In this document: positions 32,652 through 51,198 of the stretch, piece by piece | Numbering within the stretch: the stretch's first letter is position 1 | How the letters are laid out: each line of letters opens with the position of its first letter | Source: Zanthoxylum bungeanum | Taxonomy: Eukaryota > Streptophyta > Magnoliopsida > Sapindales > Rutaceae | DNA: 64,000 nt | Assembly: GCA_019454045.1 (NCBI GenBank) | Contig: SKCR01038157.1 | Location: 372,001 to 436,000 of the forward strand | Direction: 5' to 3' | Made by a program: the position numbers and the translations under genes | The notes under the pieces: model-generated | What the model was told of the DNA's origin: nothing | The model's input: only the letters and a program-made list of their open reading frames with translations | Database searches by the model: none

Positions 32652-33880
32652 TACACCTCCTAGTCATCCTCAGTGTCCTTAGATAAACACTTAATCTCTT
32701 CAACTTTAACGCCCTGTCCATTATCATCACTAGAAACAATTTCATCGGTTAACGTACCACCCTCACTTGAAATTGACCCTTTTGACTTGCCATTGCCAAT
32801 TAGCCTATACACATTCCCATTCTCCACGAAGGTCACAATTTTCTTCACTCTAGGTTGAGACACCACAACCCCATTTTTATTTCTTGAAGCCCTGGGGTCT
32901 ACTTCTTCCTCCTCCTCATCAAGGAGTTCATGAAACCCTTCAAGCTTTACATCTTCATCCTCATAACTTTTAATAACCCTCGAAAACCCATTAATCTTTT
33001 CAATTCTGTCTCTCAGTTTGCTCATCACTTCAGCCTGATCCCTACTCAAATCTCCACCATCAGTCCTCAAAACTCTAGATTTGCTACTATTCCCCACAAA
33101 TCTCACATTTTTTGCAGCTTTACATGCAATTTCATACCTTTTCACAGCAAACCCATTAACAAACTCCAAAAACTTAATCAAATCTTTGCCTATTGAACGT
33201 TTCCCATCTCTAATCATTGGATCACCACCCTGCAAACAAACCCACGTGTCAAAAACGCAACTTGCCGAAGCACAAAAAGTTGACAAACTAAGCAATAACC
33301 ATCACTCATGTACCTGAATAGAGTCAAGTTCGAGAAGCATATCCTTAGCTTTTTGAGAAACAACATGAAAATCGAAATGGGGTTTCTTAGAAACTGATAA
33401 TTTAAGAGAGTTGAAGCTAGATTTTATTAAAGCAAGCTCCTTGAGCTGCCTAAGAGTTGTGGATCTCCGCACAAGAAGTGCACGAAAATCGGTTTGAATC
33501 ACACGAGCTGCCATGTCTCTCAGGGAAAAAGAAGATGCAGATGATAAAGAAAGGTTTTGTAGAGAGGTTTCAAGTTCATCAATACGGCCAAGAAGTGATG
33601 AAAGAATTAATTTTTCTTGACGTTGATGTTGAAAGTTTTGATCTTTTTGATGAAAGGTTGGATTTTGACGAGTTTTGAGAGACTGGGATTGGCAACAAGC
33701 TCCTGTTTGTTGCTGCTGTTGTTGGCGGAGAAGTTGAGAGACAATGACTTGAAGAAGTGGCTCTGTTGGCTGAGGAGAAGTGTGGCTGCAACAGCTGCAG
33801 CAGCAGCAGTTGGTGGCGGCTGCGGTGTTCAACAGCTGCTGTTGATGGTGATGGCAGTGGTGGTGGTGATGAGAGGCCAT
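32652..33880 (-). pseudogene. BAG8: BAG8-like co-chaperone/calmodulin-binding gene, exons 1-2, truncated
   Basis: Exon 1 is 33880-33314 (189 codons, ATG at 33880) and exon 2 starts at 33229 after a GT-AG intron. The N-terminus is rich in His, Gln and Cys. An IQ motif follows (AARVIQTDFRALLVRR, about residues 124-140), and a BAG-like helical segment spans the exon junction (LKELALIKSSFNSLKLSV...FLEFVNGFAVKRYEIACKA). Arabidopsis BAG8 has this IQ-plus-BAG layout; BAG domains bind the Hsp70 ATPase domain and IQ motifs bind calmodulin. An in-frame TAG at 32662-32660 ends the frame at 378 aa, 3 bp before the TACAC duplication and the copia insertion. A shortened protein keeping IQ and BAG could still be made. 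Confidence 0.85.
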
Positions 33881-34869
33881 TGAAGCGTTGAGAGATTGAG
33901 TGAAGATTTGAGGATTTTTTGAGTTTTAACCAGTTGGAGTTTTCGGGTTCTTGAACCCAAAAAAAAAAGAAGTTACAACTGACAAGGGAATAAAGTTGCT
34001 GGATCCATTTCCACGTGTCAGCATGCGGACTATTAGATGAACCGTTGAATCAAAAATTGAACGGTCTAGATTCAATTGGAGGTCCAGTAAATTTATAATC
34101 GGAGAGCCACCCAAACCTGTTGTTGTATGTTTGTTTTTTTCTGTAATGGGACATATTGTCATAATGATGTTTCATATTCGTGCGTGAACTTAATCGATAT
34201 GACCCTGACATAATTAATTGATGCCCACGTGGCCAAAAGCAAAATATGGGCCGACTGGTTCTGGGTCGTAGTCGTCGTGGGTGGATAGGGAATTTGGGTA
34301 AAATTAGTTTAAAAAGTTTTGCGAATTACCCTTTTTATTATCGACGAACTAAATGAAAAAGAAATTTGCATTTCTCTGCTGAATTGAATAGGCTTGTCTG
34401 AACTGAATTGAAGAGAATCTAACGAATCTAATCACGAAGGTCGACGGTCGAGTCTTCAAAAAATAACCAAAATAAACAGTTTTTTTTTTAAAAAAAGGTC
34501 ATAAATAACCAAACAAAAAACTCCCGGTTTGAACGCACAGACCGGAATCAGGACAAATCTGCCATTTCTCAAATCATTGAGAACAAATAAGTAATTTCAC
34601 ATCAATCAACAACCAAAAACGAATATAAAAAAGTCGATCATTTTGAGTCTTTGGAGTCTCTCTTTTTCATCTGTAAACTCGAGAAACAAAAGAATAAATT
34701 AGGAAAAATAAGCAATTTTCCAAAACTCTTTGGGATCGTATTACTTACTATTAATACATGGTTTTTTTTATTAACATTAGATCGCAAAAAGTTATTAATT
34801 CTGATTAAAAAGTTTCAATTTTGTTAGTGGTTGGATTTCGCCTCAGTGTCGCTGTCTCAGATTCTATCT
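33881..34869. promoter_or_regulatory. shared upstream region between the BAG8-like gene (-) and KIN10 (+)
   Basis: The two genes are head-to-head. CACGTGTC at 34012-34019 (ABRE-like) and CCACGTGG at 34225-34232 (G-box) lie between them. A possible KIN10 leader exon ends near 34869 (CTT|GTATGT). Shared bZIP control is possible but is inference. Confidence 0.4.
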
Positions 34870-41420
<6,551 letters not shown>

Positions 41421-41964
41421 TGCTATGATCTTGAAAAGACACTCGCTCATGAATCTTTTCCTATGCATGTGAATAACATCTAATGATGTATATAAACTCG
41501 TCTCTAAGTTCGGATCTATCTAAACACCCTCTTTTTTGGGATCCATCTAAACACTCTTTTTCAATTTTCCCTCGGTTTTATATGGGTAATTGTTTCAACT
41601 TTCAAGCTAGTCATGAACAGTGAAGCTAAGTCAGGGTTATGATTCTGTCCGCATAAACTATTTTTGTAGGATTCTCCTCAAATGTTGTGAACCCAAGGGG
41701 TTAAATTTTATGAATTAAACAGAAGAATCAAGTTCTTTCTTCGTTGGCCATAATCATTTTGCTTTTATAATCTTTTATTTTGTAATTGCAATCAGTTTCA
41801 TCCATTGTATGGCAGTACACTACAAAAATCCAAAATAAGTAGTCGTTTCCATGAATGTAATAATATAAGTTTGATAAATATAATAAAACAATGTAGATAT
41901 AGACCATACATGATAATGTCCATCCACGTGTGCCCTCAAAGTTTAAATTATATTGTGTTTGGTT
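41421..41964. other. 3' flank of KIN10; start of a locally repeated region
   Basis: The first few hundred bases are the likely 3' UTR. Segments at about 41795-41820 (CAGTTTCAT...TGTATGGCAG), 41866-41900 and 41893-41960 recur in the same order at 43068-43095, 43220-43256 and 43632-43696. The region is therefore an old local duplication split by later insertions. Confidence 0.5.
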
Positions 41965-42784
41965 TGTTGGGAACCAAAAACAAACTTGGCTGAATAAACG
42001 AGAACAAACACAAGAATCAACAAAATATTTACGTGGTTCGGCGGAATCGATCCAACCTACGTCCACATGAACAAAGAAAAAGACTGATTTTATAACGTGG
42101 TCGGGCTTAGCCGACCTCTATTTTACATGTGGTTGGGTATGATCGAACTATTGTACTCTCTCAGTTTTTACAAGTAATGCTTGAGAGTAGTTTTTGCTAA
42201 CTCTTACAAAAGTGCTCTCAACCTCTTTAAATACTAAAGAAAATAACATATGTTCCACCATCCTCGTGACGTTGGCCACGTGAGCCTATCTCTGCTGAAA
42301 GTAAAACATGTCACCTGATATTTCATTAAATCACTCTGTTTGGGTACTGCCACACACAACAATTATGATGTCAGCCTGTATCTAATCGTTCACTCGGTGG
42401 CGTGTGTCAGAAGATAACCCCACAAGTTGCCCTGTCACGTCTAAGCTTTATGAAGATTGTAAGTTCCCGAGTTGTGCTTATACTGGTAATCCCGACCTGA
42501 GCAATACTGAACCGCCCTCCCCCATGAGGTCGAATGAATGAGATGAGACTATCCCGCCCTTCCGAGCTATACTGGTCGGGCCACACCCAAAGTCCTCGGA
42601 TACTAATCTTCCTGAACAATCACACTCCTCAGGTCGGTCAAAGAATGTAGACCGAGCTCGACCATTCAGCTGGACTAGATACCCCTGACTAATGTTCTCG
42701 GACTATAGTGTTCTGAATTTGAAATTACCTTCCTGTCCTTCTTGATCCGCTGTCAACACTTAGACCCAAAAATCACCATCAACA
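41965..42784 (-). mobile_element. LTR-like element (possible solo LTR)
   Basis: An 820-bp unit with TGTTGGG at the left and CATCAACA at the right. Read on the minus strand it contains CGAACCACGTAAAT, a motif common near the end of plant LTRs. No target duplication is visible (TGGTT on the left, AATAT on the right) and no internal domains are attached, so the call is tentative. Confidence 0.45.
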
Positions 42785-42799
42785 AATATTATACACAAA

Positions 42800-42980
42800 T
42801 ACCGGATAAATGCCAACGCAGTCAGAAGAAGGTTATTATCTCATAATCAACAAACACATAGACCAAATAAGATTGAAAGACATATGTATCATTCAATTTC
42901 AACACTTTTTCTTATGTAGATTCCAATCTAAACATAAACAAACAAACGGGATTCCTAGCAAACATATCAGCTAACAAAGC
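42800..42980 (-). repeat. inverted partial copy of the KIN10 5'-UTR intron
   Basis: The reverse complement aligns with 35379-35527, sharing TTTGTTAGCTGATAT, TTAGATTGGAATCTACATAA, ATACATATGTCTTTCAATCT and GTTTGTTGATTATGAGATAA. It has one gap of about 30 nt and scattered substitutions. It lies about 1.4 kb beyond the KIN10 stop, in opposite orientation. Confidence 0.8.
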
Positions 42981-43256
42981 ACCCCAAATTCTAACCCAAG
43001 AGACATCATTTTTTTTTTCTGGGCTTGGGCATAGGGATTTTAGAGTCAAGGTCATCGATCAGTTTCATCTTTCCATTGTATGGCAGCATGCTACGGAATC
43101 AAAGTCTCAATAATATTGTTCTTGTGATTCATTTTATTCACTCTTTACCTTGGCAATTGGTCTAATTAAAAGTATAAATTTTCATTTGATGTTTGCTATG
43201 TCAAATTATATATACAAAATAAGTTTGATAAATATAATAAAACAATGTAGATATAG

Positions 43257-43631
43257 ACAACCTCAGGGGATTGCCTCAGTGGTAAATGTCTTATGCTTGA
43301 GTGGTTTGCTCTCTTTCAGATTCAAGATTTGAATCACATTAGATGTATTTCCTTGGGGTCATGCCCCATGATGTAAAAAACCAGTAACTTATTTTGATCT
43401 GTGTTGGGAAACTTCTGAGTGCTTGGAACACGCACTACAAAAAATAAGGGCTTTAGCGTCGAAAAATATGGACGCTAAAATATAAAATTTTGATGCTAAA
43501 GGTTATTAGCGTCAGGAATTTTCGACGCCAATTTTCGATGTTAAAATGTAGATGAAAAAGATAATTAACATCGAAATAACAGTACAATATTTTGGGTCAA
43601 AATGGTGAAAATGATGATAATGATAAAATAT
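43257..43631 (+). mobile_element. tRNA-derived SINE, copy 1, 3' part replaced by CACTA-like sequence
   Basis: Contains box A-like GGATTGCCTCAGTGG and box B-like GATTCAAGATTTGAATC. It aligns with the intact SINE at 45529 for about 160 bp, up to AACTTCTGAG. The insertion is flanked by the 12-bp repeat ATGTAGATATAG (43245-43256, 43632-43643). From 43433 the SINE is replaced by CACTACAAAAAATAAGGG and TTTAGCGTCG-type repeats, a CACTA 5' terminus without a matching right end. Confidence 0.6.
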
Positions 43632-43643
43632 ATGTAGATATAG

Positions 43644-45528
43644 ACCATACATGATAATGTCCATCCACGTGCCCTCAAAGTTTAAATTATATTGTGTAAT
43701 CAAATCTTAGAGTCGCCACCTCACATTAAAGAGAAAGTAAAATACATTGCATTTTGCATGAAAAACAATTGAGAAGACAAATGCTTTATGACAAGTTTAA
43801 TTATTTCCACAGCATGCAAAAATAGAAATAAATATCATTTTTACTCACAAATATTTTTTTGTCGAGAAGAAAGTCGTGAAATTTTTTTTTCTTGGCTTCT
43901 TCTTTTTTCCAATTTCCATACAAAGTAACTTTCACTCAATACTTAACTACAGAGTACTTTGTTTTTATTTGGTTAATAAAAAAGAAACCAAAGATAAGAT
44001 GCACCAACATCCCTTATTCAATTCATCTACTTCATTAAAATCATCTTTTCTTTTATAATTATTTTTTACCACATTCAACGATTATTTTTAATTATTAATG
44101 TTTTTAAAACCGAATATGAATATTAAAGATGTTAATGTCTTTGCATTTTATGGCAATTTGGGTTGATGTAATATTGATTGCATGCCTTTGCTTCAACAAC
44201 TTACCAAGTGAAATTCTAATCTAGCTACTTCTACCATGTGGGCATATTGCAATATTAAAAAAAAAAAAAATTACTTATATGGTAATGATTTTCTCTTAAT
44301 TAGTAAATGTAAGAGTTGGCTTTTGAATAATGTTTCAATAATTTTGATTCTTTCATCACACGCGTATTTGAATATCATGTTTTTTTTTTCCATTAAGTAT
44401 TTGAATATCATGTTTGGTTTCATTGTTTGATTGATCGTGAAAATGATTGAAGGTTTGTAATTTTTGTTTTTTGAAAAGAGGCATTCATAAAATAAATAAA
44501 TTTAACTGTCACTCCAACCTCATGTGAGTTGGGTTTAAATTTAGAAATAAAACTATTTTATATGATTCCTGAATTTGGTAAAACAAATTTGAACCGATTT
44601 AATTATATATTTTTTATTATTTAGATTTTAAAACATCTATTTTATTATTTTTATAATAATTAAGTAGATTAAGTCCGATAAATCAAGACAATTAATCTAA
44701 TCAAATTACTTTAAAACATATTATTAGGCTGATCATAAGTATCAATTATGAGTGTCATCTATTAATTTCAGGTGGTAAATATCTAAAATCCGAATCATTC
44801 ATGCGTACTATATTCATGCGTACTATTTATAATTATTATAAGAGATTTTGAATTTAAATTCCGCCTACATCAAGATTAAGATTGGTTTTGATTTCACATT
44901 TATATATTATTATTTTGACGAAATAAAAAACATTTTGAGGTAAAATAAAAAATAAAAAATTCTGCCAAGGCTGCTAACTAATGAATCTCATCGGGGAGTG
45001 ACAATAATACTGTTTCTGTTACTGACACGTGGCCTATGTTTATTGGCAGTCAGAATAATACAAAAGGTGAGATGGCGGTCCCAGCAAACAGGTTGTAGAC
45101 CAATAATGCGATGGCGAGCGAAGTAGGGATAGTGGGCTCCACTTACTGCCTAACTCTATATCTTCCCCACTCTTTTGCTTTTTTAATTAAAAAAAATTAT
45201 ATTATCTGGTCACAATTGTAACTTTGAAATAGGGCTGTCAAAATTTAGATAGGGATTTTAGGATCCATATTGTTAGGTATGAATTTATATAATTTTTTTA
45301 TTTCTAATAAAAAAAATCTTAAATCTTAAATTTTAATTGAAATTTGATATTTTAAATCATTAAATTTAAGATTTAGGATGATTTTCGTCCGTATTTAAAG
45401 AATTAATATTTTTTCATTCTAAATTTATAATCATGATGAGATTATGATCAAGCAATTCATATCTATCACAATCAATTGGCAGCTCTATTTGGGGATAAAA
45501 AGTAATTTATTAATGTTTTCAAATATTA
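43644..45528. other. intergenic, no gene seen
   Basis: AT-rich DNA. A GC-richer stretch at 44960-45170 with ACACGTGG (a G-box-like ABRE) near 45025 looks unlike its surroundings and may be an old promoter fragment. No open frame supports a gene. Confidence 0.4.
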
Positions 45529-45757
45529 ACTCTCAGTGGTAAAGACTTTAGGCTTCAGTGGTTTGTTCTTATCAGATTTAATATTCGAATCATACTATAT
45601 GCATTTCATTGGGGTCATGCCACCTGGTGTTAAAAGTCAATGACTTATTATGATATGTGTTGGAAAACTTCTGAGGATACGAGATACAAATCTCGAAAAT
45701 TAATCGAGATACGCGTAAACTAACCCGAACACACCGATTATCAAAAAAAAAAAAAAA
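45529..45757 (+). mobile_element. tRNA-derived SINE, copy 2, with perfect target duplication
   Basis: A 229-bp unit with a 5' end shortened by about 15 bp relative to copy 1, a box B-like ATTCGAATC, a tail resembling plant SINEs (CGCGTAAACTAACCCGAACA) and an A-run of 16. The 16-bp direct repeat ATGTTTTCAAATATTA flanks it exactly (45513-45528, 45758-45773). Internal Pol III promoter structure plus long target duplication and poly(A) identify a SINE mobilised by LINE machinery. Confidence 0.88.
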
Positions 45758-45885
45758 ATGTTTTCAAATATTACTGTTGAATGAATATGCAAGCTTGTAT
45801 TATAATTTTTTAAAACGAACACATTGAACTTTCATTCTCTCGTCTTCAAATTTCAAATGGTTAGCGAGGCATACAAATTTATTAA

Positions 45886-45889
<4 letters not shown>

Positions 45890-45922
<33 letters not shown>

Positions 45923-45953
45923 GAAAGGTATTCAATCTCTCTCTATATATATA
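45890..45953. repeat. (TA)n microsatellites
   Basis: Two alternating AT stretches separated by a CTCT-rich spacer. Simple sequence. Confidence 0.85.
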
Positions 45954-46211
45954 TATTTGATTATCGTGAGTAGACAAAATACCAATTATTTTATTTTATT
46001 TTTTATTTTTGGAACTCATTTATGGCAGAGATAAGAATAAATGGCACAACCAACTAAATAATGAAACACAAAATAGATAAATTGAACATCTAAGGCCATT
46101 GCAATGTGAAGCATACTTCAATATTTTAACTTAAATTCTGTGGTCTCTCATGCACTAAAATACAAAGGATATCTCCAAATGATATAATTGGAAACAATAT
46201 AGTAAGACTTA

Positions 46212-46607
46212 GTGCATGTTTGATATGACTTTTAATAGAGGTAAAAAAAAAAAAAAAATTAATCTGAAAATTTTTTTAAAAAAATTTTGGTGACGTTTGG
46301 TTGTATTTTAAGTAGAATTTTTGAGAATTAAAAAAGTTATTTTGTCTCTACTAGCAAAAGCTCAAAATTTGGGTTTTTATGGGTAGAGTTTGGAAAACTT
46401 TTTTAAAGATTTAAATTGTCTATAATACCCTTATTTAATTTAATAATATTAATTTATTTATTTCATTAACACAACTTAAAAAAATTATCCAATAAAGTAA
46501 TTTTATAATATTTAATAAAAACTCTCACTCACAATCAAACACCTAATTTTTTTTTATCAAAAACTCTACTTGAAAAACTATATTTGAAAAGTTATACCAA
46601 AAGGGAA
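46212..46607. mobile_element. possible PIF/Harbinger (Tourist-like) MITE
   Basis: A 396-bp unit flanked by TTA on both sides (46209-46211, 46608-46610). Termini GTGCATGTTTGATATGACTT and, complemented at the right, TTCCCTTTTGGTATAACTTT are imperfect inverted repeats. A TTA duplication and TTTGGT-like ends fit Tourist elements. Confidence 0.45.
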
Positions 46608-48127
46608 TTAGAGCAATGTGTGTGTTGAGAAAATGAGAAAGAATTGTAGATGATGATCCACAAATTGATGTGAATGTTCCAACTAGTTCAGTTCAAATCA
46701 CTTACCAAGTAATGTCTTGATAAGGTTGGCAATGTTTTTTTTTATTTAAACATCGATCTGAAAAAAACACAATAAAACATCGATCTGAAAAAAACACAAT
46801 AAGAATATCAATTCAAAATTTAAAAAATTGTACATTTTTAGTATCTTAAAAACATTAATGAATAACACTTAAATTTAGAGTTGAATTATTTCAAATCCGG
46901 CCCATTTGCCAATCTTACCCCTTAAACATAAGAATATATATTTAATTTTCTTTGACAAGAGAAACAAAGTTTTGTAATTGTTAATGAACCCATGTAAATT
47001 TTATATAGTAATCTTATCATATGAAGGATCAGTTTTAACGTGTCTTCAAAATATACATGAAGATGAATTATTAACATTGTTATAAAATTTATCTTTTCTT
47101 TTTTCTCGATAAACTTGGTATCGTTTATCTTTTTGACACGTGTCTTTAATGTATATGGTAGCACAATCCTCTTATGTACATTCTTATAAAGTCAAAGGAT
47201 AAAAAATGTTGCAATCAAAATACAATGAATTTCTATCCATCTTGATGTGAGAGAGAGACAAGTGGCTAAATGTTTAGCAAAGAACTTCAAATAATTAAAA
47301 GATCATTATATTGTACTTTAATTTAACTGTTTTTCAATGCACTCGTGCATCTTGTCACCTTACCTATTCTTCTTCAGAATTAAATTAAACTCTTGGTTGA
47401 TGGCCTAACATATGACATGGAACTTTGACTAGATAAGGCGTTAAATTTTGTTAACCAATCTATCAAAACAAACAATAGCTAACTTGAACAAATGGATATG
47501 TGCTGACTCTCACTGTGACTCCTCGAAGTTTTAAGAATATCAAGTGACGTATACGTCTTTGATGAGGCACACAATCAATTGCATAATCATATGTATTTTA
47601 AAAAAATTAATTAATTCATTTTTATTTTTTATGTTTTTACAAATACAGTTTTAAAAAGAACAACTCATCATGGATTAAGCGAATAGCTTGACTCATTTTT
47701 TAAAAAATAAAATTTAAGATTCGAGCCTCGGCCTTTGGACACTTTTTTCGTGGGAGTAAATTTCACTAAGGTTTTACTATATCTAGATCATTTTCCATAA
47801 GATATTGATTAAATATAGTATTTCAAAAAACTAATAATTAAATATAATATCTTATTGATTAAATATATGAACAAATAATTAAACATGATATGCCAATAAC
47901 AAATTTATAGTTACATGAACAGAATCAGTAACATACAATTTGAGTCCCAATTGAACCAAAAATAAGGGAAATATCCATAATCACAAGGGTGGCAAATGTG
48001 AAATAAGAAATATGGATACAATCTATCGGTTTACTACCTATGGTTTGAAAGTAGATAGTTTATACTTTATACACACCCCCAATACTTTGCAACAAAAATT
48101 ATAATTAATAAGATTATATGTTACATT
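46608..48127. other. intergenic, 3' flank of the NAC gene; 27-bp tandem pair
   Basis: No gene seen. An ACATCGATCTGA-containing 27-bp unit is repeated twice at about 46747-46801. The last 100 bp or so before 48128 are likely the NAC 3' UTR. Confidence 0.45.
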
Positions 48128-49351
48128 TTAATAGTTCCAGAGACCATCAATGGCTACTGCGCCAGCAGAACATGATGGATCATCTTGATCATCAAATGAC
48201 CTTCGAATGAATTCACGTTTTGATACAACAGAATCCTCCTGTGAGAATTCTGCTTTTGAATTTTCCTTCATGTTGGGCCCATGATTTTCTAGCAACATCT
48301 TCAGTATTGACTGTTCTTGCATCAAAAAAGAATCTGGGTATTGCAAATTTTCTGTACTTGGAAGAATTTGGTTGCCATAGAATGAGTTTGAAACAGAAGA
48401 TTTTGTCAATGAAAATGAGAGGGGGGAAATTTCAGGTTGAGGGTTTGATGATGATGAAGAAGCTAAAAGAGAATTGTTGAAGCTATCGATCACATCTTCT
48501 TGAGCTTTATGGTCCTCCATCGGAACGGAGAAGCAGGTCACGTGTGAAGTTTCATTAATGGCAGTTATTGTTTCACTGTCGTAAGGAGATGAATCCATCA
48601 ACGGAGGCAATTCAGAAGAGCTGATACCGTTCCCAAATGATCCTAATTTCACCTTCCCTTGAATAAACGTTTTCTTTCCACCACCACTCTTTCGAAACAC
48701 CCTGCAAATCACCCACTCATTCTGCCAAAAGAAAAAGAAAAAGAATCATTAAAAACATATTGTTAAAACAAACGAAAGCAAAGAAAACAGGGCGAAGGAC
48801 ACTTACTTTGGCTGTTTTAGGGAGATTATAAGCAGAATATTTGCCTTCTATTCTATATTCATGCATGACCCAGTTGGTTTTTTCACCTCTTGGGGCTCTC
48901 CCTTTATAAAAAACCAAAGTTTTCTTCATTCCCACAAGTGCTGTTGCTTTGTAAATCTCCTTATCTTTGCCTGTGGCTTTCCAATAACCAGCTTCAGTAG
49001 CTCTATTTGTTCTCAATCCAGTTGGGTACTTTCTGTCCCTCACACAATAAAAATACCATTCCTTTTCTCCCATTTTAGCTCTCCCTTTATTGCAAAAACA
49101 AAACCACAAAACAAATTACACAAATTTCATAAATAAACCAAAAAAATAATAATAATAATAATAAATGGTTACTTACGAGGCAACTCCCAAGGCTCATACT
49201 TGTTCAAATCAACTTCACCAACAGCTATAGCTGAAAAGCCACCATAAAAAACTTTTGGTGTTAAGTAATGAGTTATAAGCTCTTCATCTGTGGGATGGAA
49301 CCGAAATCCCGGGGGCAATTCAATCTGCTCATGATCATTATATTTCTCCAT
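48128..49351 (-). CDS. NAC100: NAC transcription factor, NAC100/NAC080-type, miR164-targeted
   Basis: Three exons on the minus strand: 49351-49177, 49084-48807 and 48721-48128, giving 348 aa. The NAC domain fills exons 1, 2 and the start of exon 3, with subdomains [95 protein letters not shown] and [11 protein letters not shown]. The intron positions are those usual for NAC genes. The C-terminal region is Ser-rich and contains SHVTCFSVP, which covers the miR164 site, and ends IDGLWNY. This combination is that of the NAM/NAC079/NAC080/NAC100 group, nuclear factors in organ-boundary and ageing control. The exact orthologue cannot be fixed without a tree. Confidence 0.92.
48526..48546 (-). promoter_or_regulatory. 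miR164 target site in the NAC mRNA
   Basis: On the minus strand the site reads CACACGTGACCTGCTTCTCCG. It is complementary to miR164 at 17 of 21 positions, and the 3'-terminal G can form a G:U pair. The block of 11 matches CCTGCTTCTCC pairs with the miRNA seed and cleavage region. The position, coding SHVTCFS, is the same as in known miR164-regulated NAC genes. Confidence 0.85.
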
Positions 49352-50059
49352 TCTTGCCAGAAGCTAAGAATGAAAAGTCCTTAATTGAAGACAAGTTTTC
49401 AAGTCAGAAGCTTGTAAATAAGAGGTGTTAAGACGAAAGAGAAGTGTTGTGAAGAACAGAACTTAATAAATAGTGTTTATTTGGTGGGTAGTTTCAAGCT
49501 TTCAGCTTTCTTTGTTTTTAACTTTTTTGGGTAATAATTTTTTTTTTTTTTTTGTGTGGATAATTTTCCTCTTTTCTCTCATTCAATTTGACCAGGAACA
49601 ATTCATTTTCTGCTTCCTGCTTGTAAATTTGATAACAACTATTTCTTTCTTTCCTTTTATTTTTTATTTTTTAATTTCTGTAATGAAAATCTTATTTGAA
49701 TGCTAGGTGTAATAAAGAAAAAAAAATGAATAATAAAATTGGGCAGGTTCAAAGTCACTTTGTTAGAAATTATCTGTTTAAGCACCATATAGTTATTATA
49801 TATCCAATATGCAAGAAGCAATATTTGATTTGTGTATTGGGGAGGTGAAATTAAGACATACCCTGAAAAGGATAACATCAAATCTAGTTTCAAAATTAAG
49901 ATAAACTAGTTATCAGATTGTATATTTGATTTTATCTCTATCACTTAACTTTGTATATTTATCCTCTTGTAATATTCATTATATATGCAATTCATGAAAA
50001 AAATATACGGTGATTTTACAAATATTTACATGGTACGTATCAAATTGGTTTGTTCAAAT
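49352..50059. promoter_or_regulatory. 5' UTR and promoter region of the NAC gene
   Basis: Sequence upstream of the NAC start on the minus strand. T/A-rich, with no single core promoter motif that stands out. Confidence 0.35.
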
Positions 50060-50700
50060 CATACGATCCCCCCCATGGCCTCTGACTCCTCCATCTCCTT
50101 TTAACACTTCTCATCACCGTCAAACTCAACTCCATAAACTATTTACTCTGGCGCATCCAACTGCTTCGGATTCTGCAATGGCATAATCTGTTAGGGTTCG
50201 TTGATGGCACAAACCCTAAACCTGCCACTTCCCCGGCTGCTGACTCCATTGTTGCGGCCTGGCATAATACCGGTCAGTTGGTGTTGAGTCTTCTTCTCTC
50301 CACTCTGTCTGAAGAGGCTCTTTCCATCGTTGTTGGCCTCGGTTCTGCTCATGAGGTCTGGCTGTAACTATCCCACTCATTCAGCAACAACTCCAAGTCC
50401 AGTGAACTGCATATCAAGGATGACCTCTTAACTACTGAAGAAGGGCAATCGATCTGTTTCCAAATATTCCCTTCTGTTCAAAACCAGTTAGCGGCCATGG
50501 CTCGCCCTGTTGATGACACGGACAAGTTCCACTGGTTCCTTCGTGGCCATGGTGCTGAGCTTTCCCATGTGTTGTGGCTATGGCTGAGAGTTTTGAAATC
50601 TTCCACCAATCTCTTTGACTCCTCGCTTGGCTTCGTTGCTACCTTCGCTGCCAGCACACAGCCTTAGCATAAATTGGGGAAATCGGGGCCAAAGTAGCAA
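50060..50700 (+). pseudogene. copia gag relic
   Basis: Readable plus-strand fragments VKLNSINYLLWR, LLGFVDGTNPKP, WHNTGQLVLSLLLSTLSEEA and VVGLGSAHEVW match the gag segment of copia elements. A TAA interrupts the frame near 50366, and later parts drift between frames. No LTRs or pol accompany it, so it is an isolated old fragment. The following 50700-51198 is AT-rich with imperfect TTAAATTATAAATTAAAAT repeats and no gene. Confidence 0.7.
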
Positions 50701-51198
50701 CAACCGTGTCCCTTAATGTCAGATTTGTCGCATGGATGGCCATTAAGTGAGAGAGTTTGTAAAACTTTAAGTGAAAGTGTGTGTGAGTGTATCATTACTC
50801 TTATTCCTATGTCTGTTTCCTAATCTATAATTATTAATTTATTATTAAAATAAGAAATATATTGTAATATTAAAATAAAATCTCATATTTATTATTAAAT
50901 TATAAATTAAAATAAATTTTTAATTAAAATTTTAACTATTAAATTATAAATTAAAATAAATCTATAATTAATTTTTTAATTATTAAATTATAAAATTCAA
51001 ATAATAAATTATTAAAATAAGAGACCTATTATAATATATAACATAATTTCTTATTGAAATAAGAAAACTAAATAATAACCGTTCATAAAACCTTATCATT
51101 TTTTATTTCAGGTCTATTATGTTTGTTATTTTACTTTAAATTATATCTATAAATTTTTCATGATTTTTTTATTATTTGTTGTACTTCATGATGCATAC

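Noticed and set aside
41816..41830. CACTACAAAAATCC as a second CACTA terminus
   Set aside because: No subterminal GCGTC repeats or matching right end nearby; the word alone is too short.
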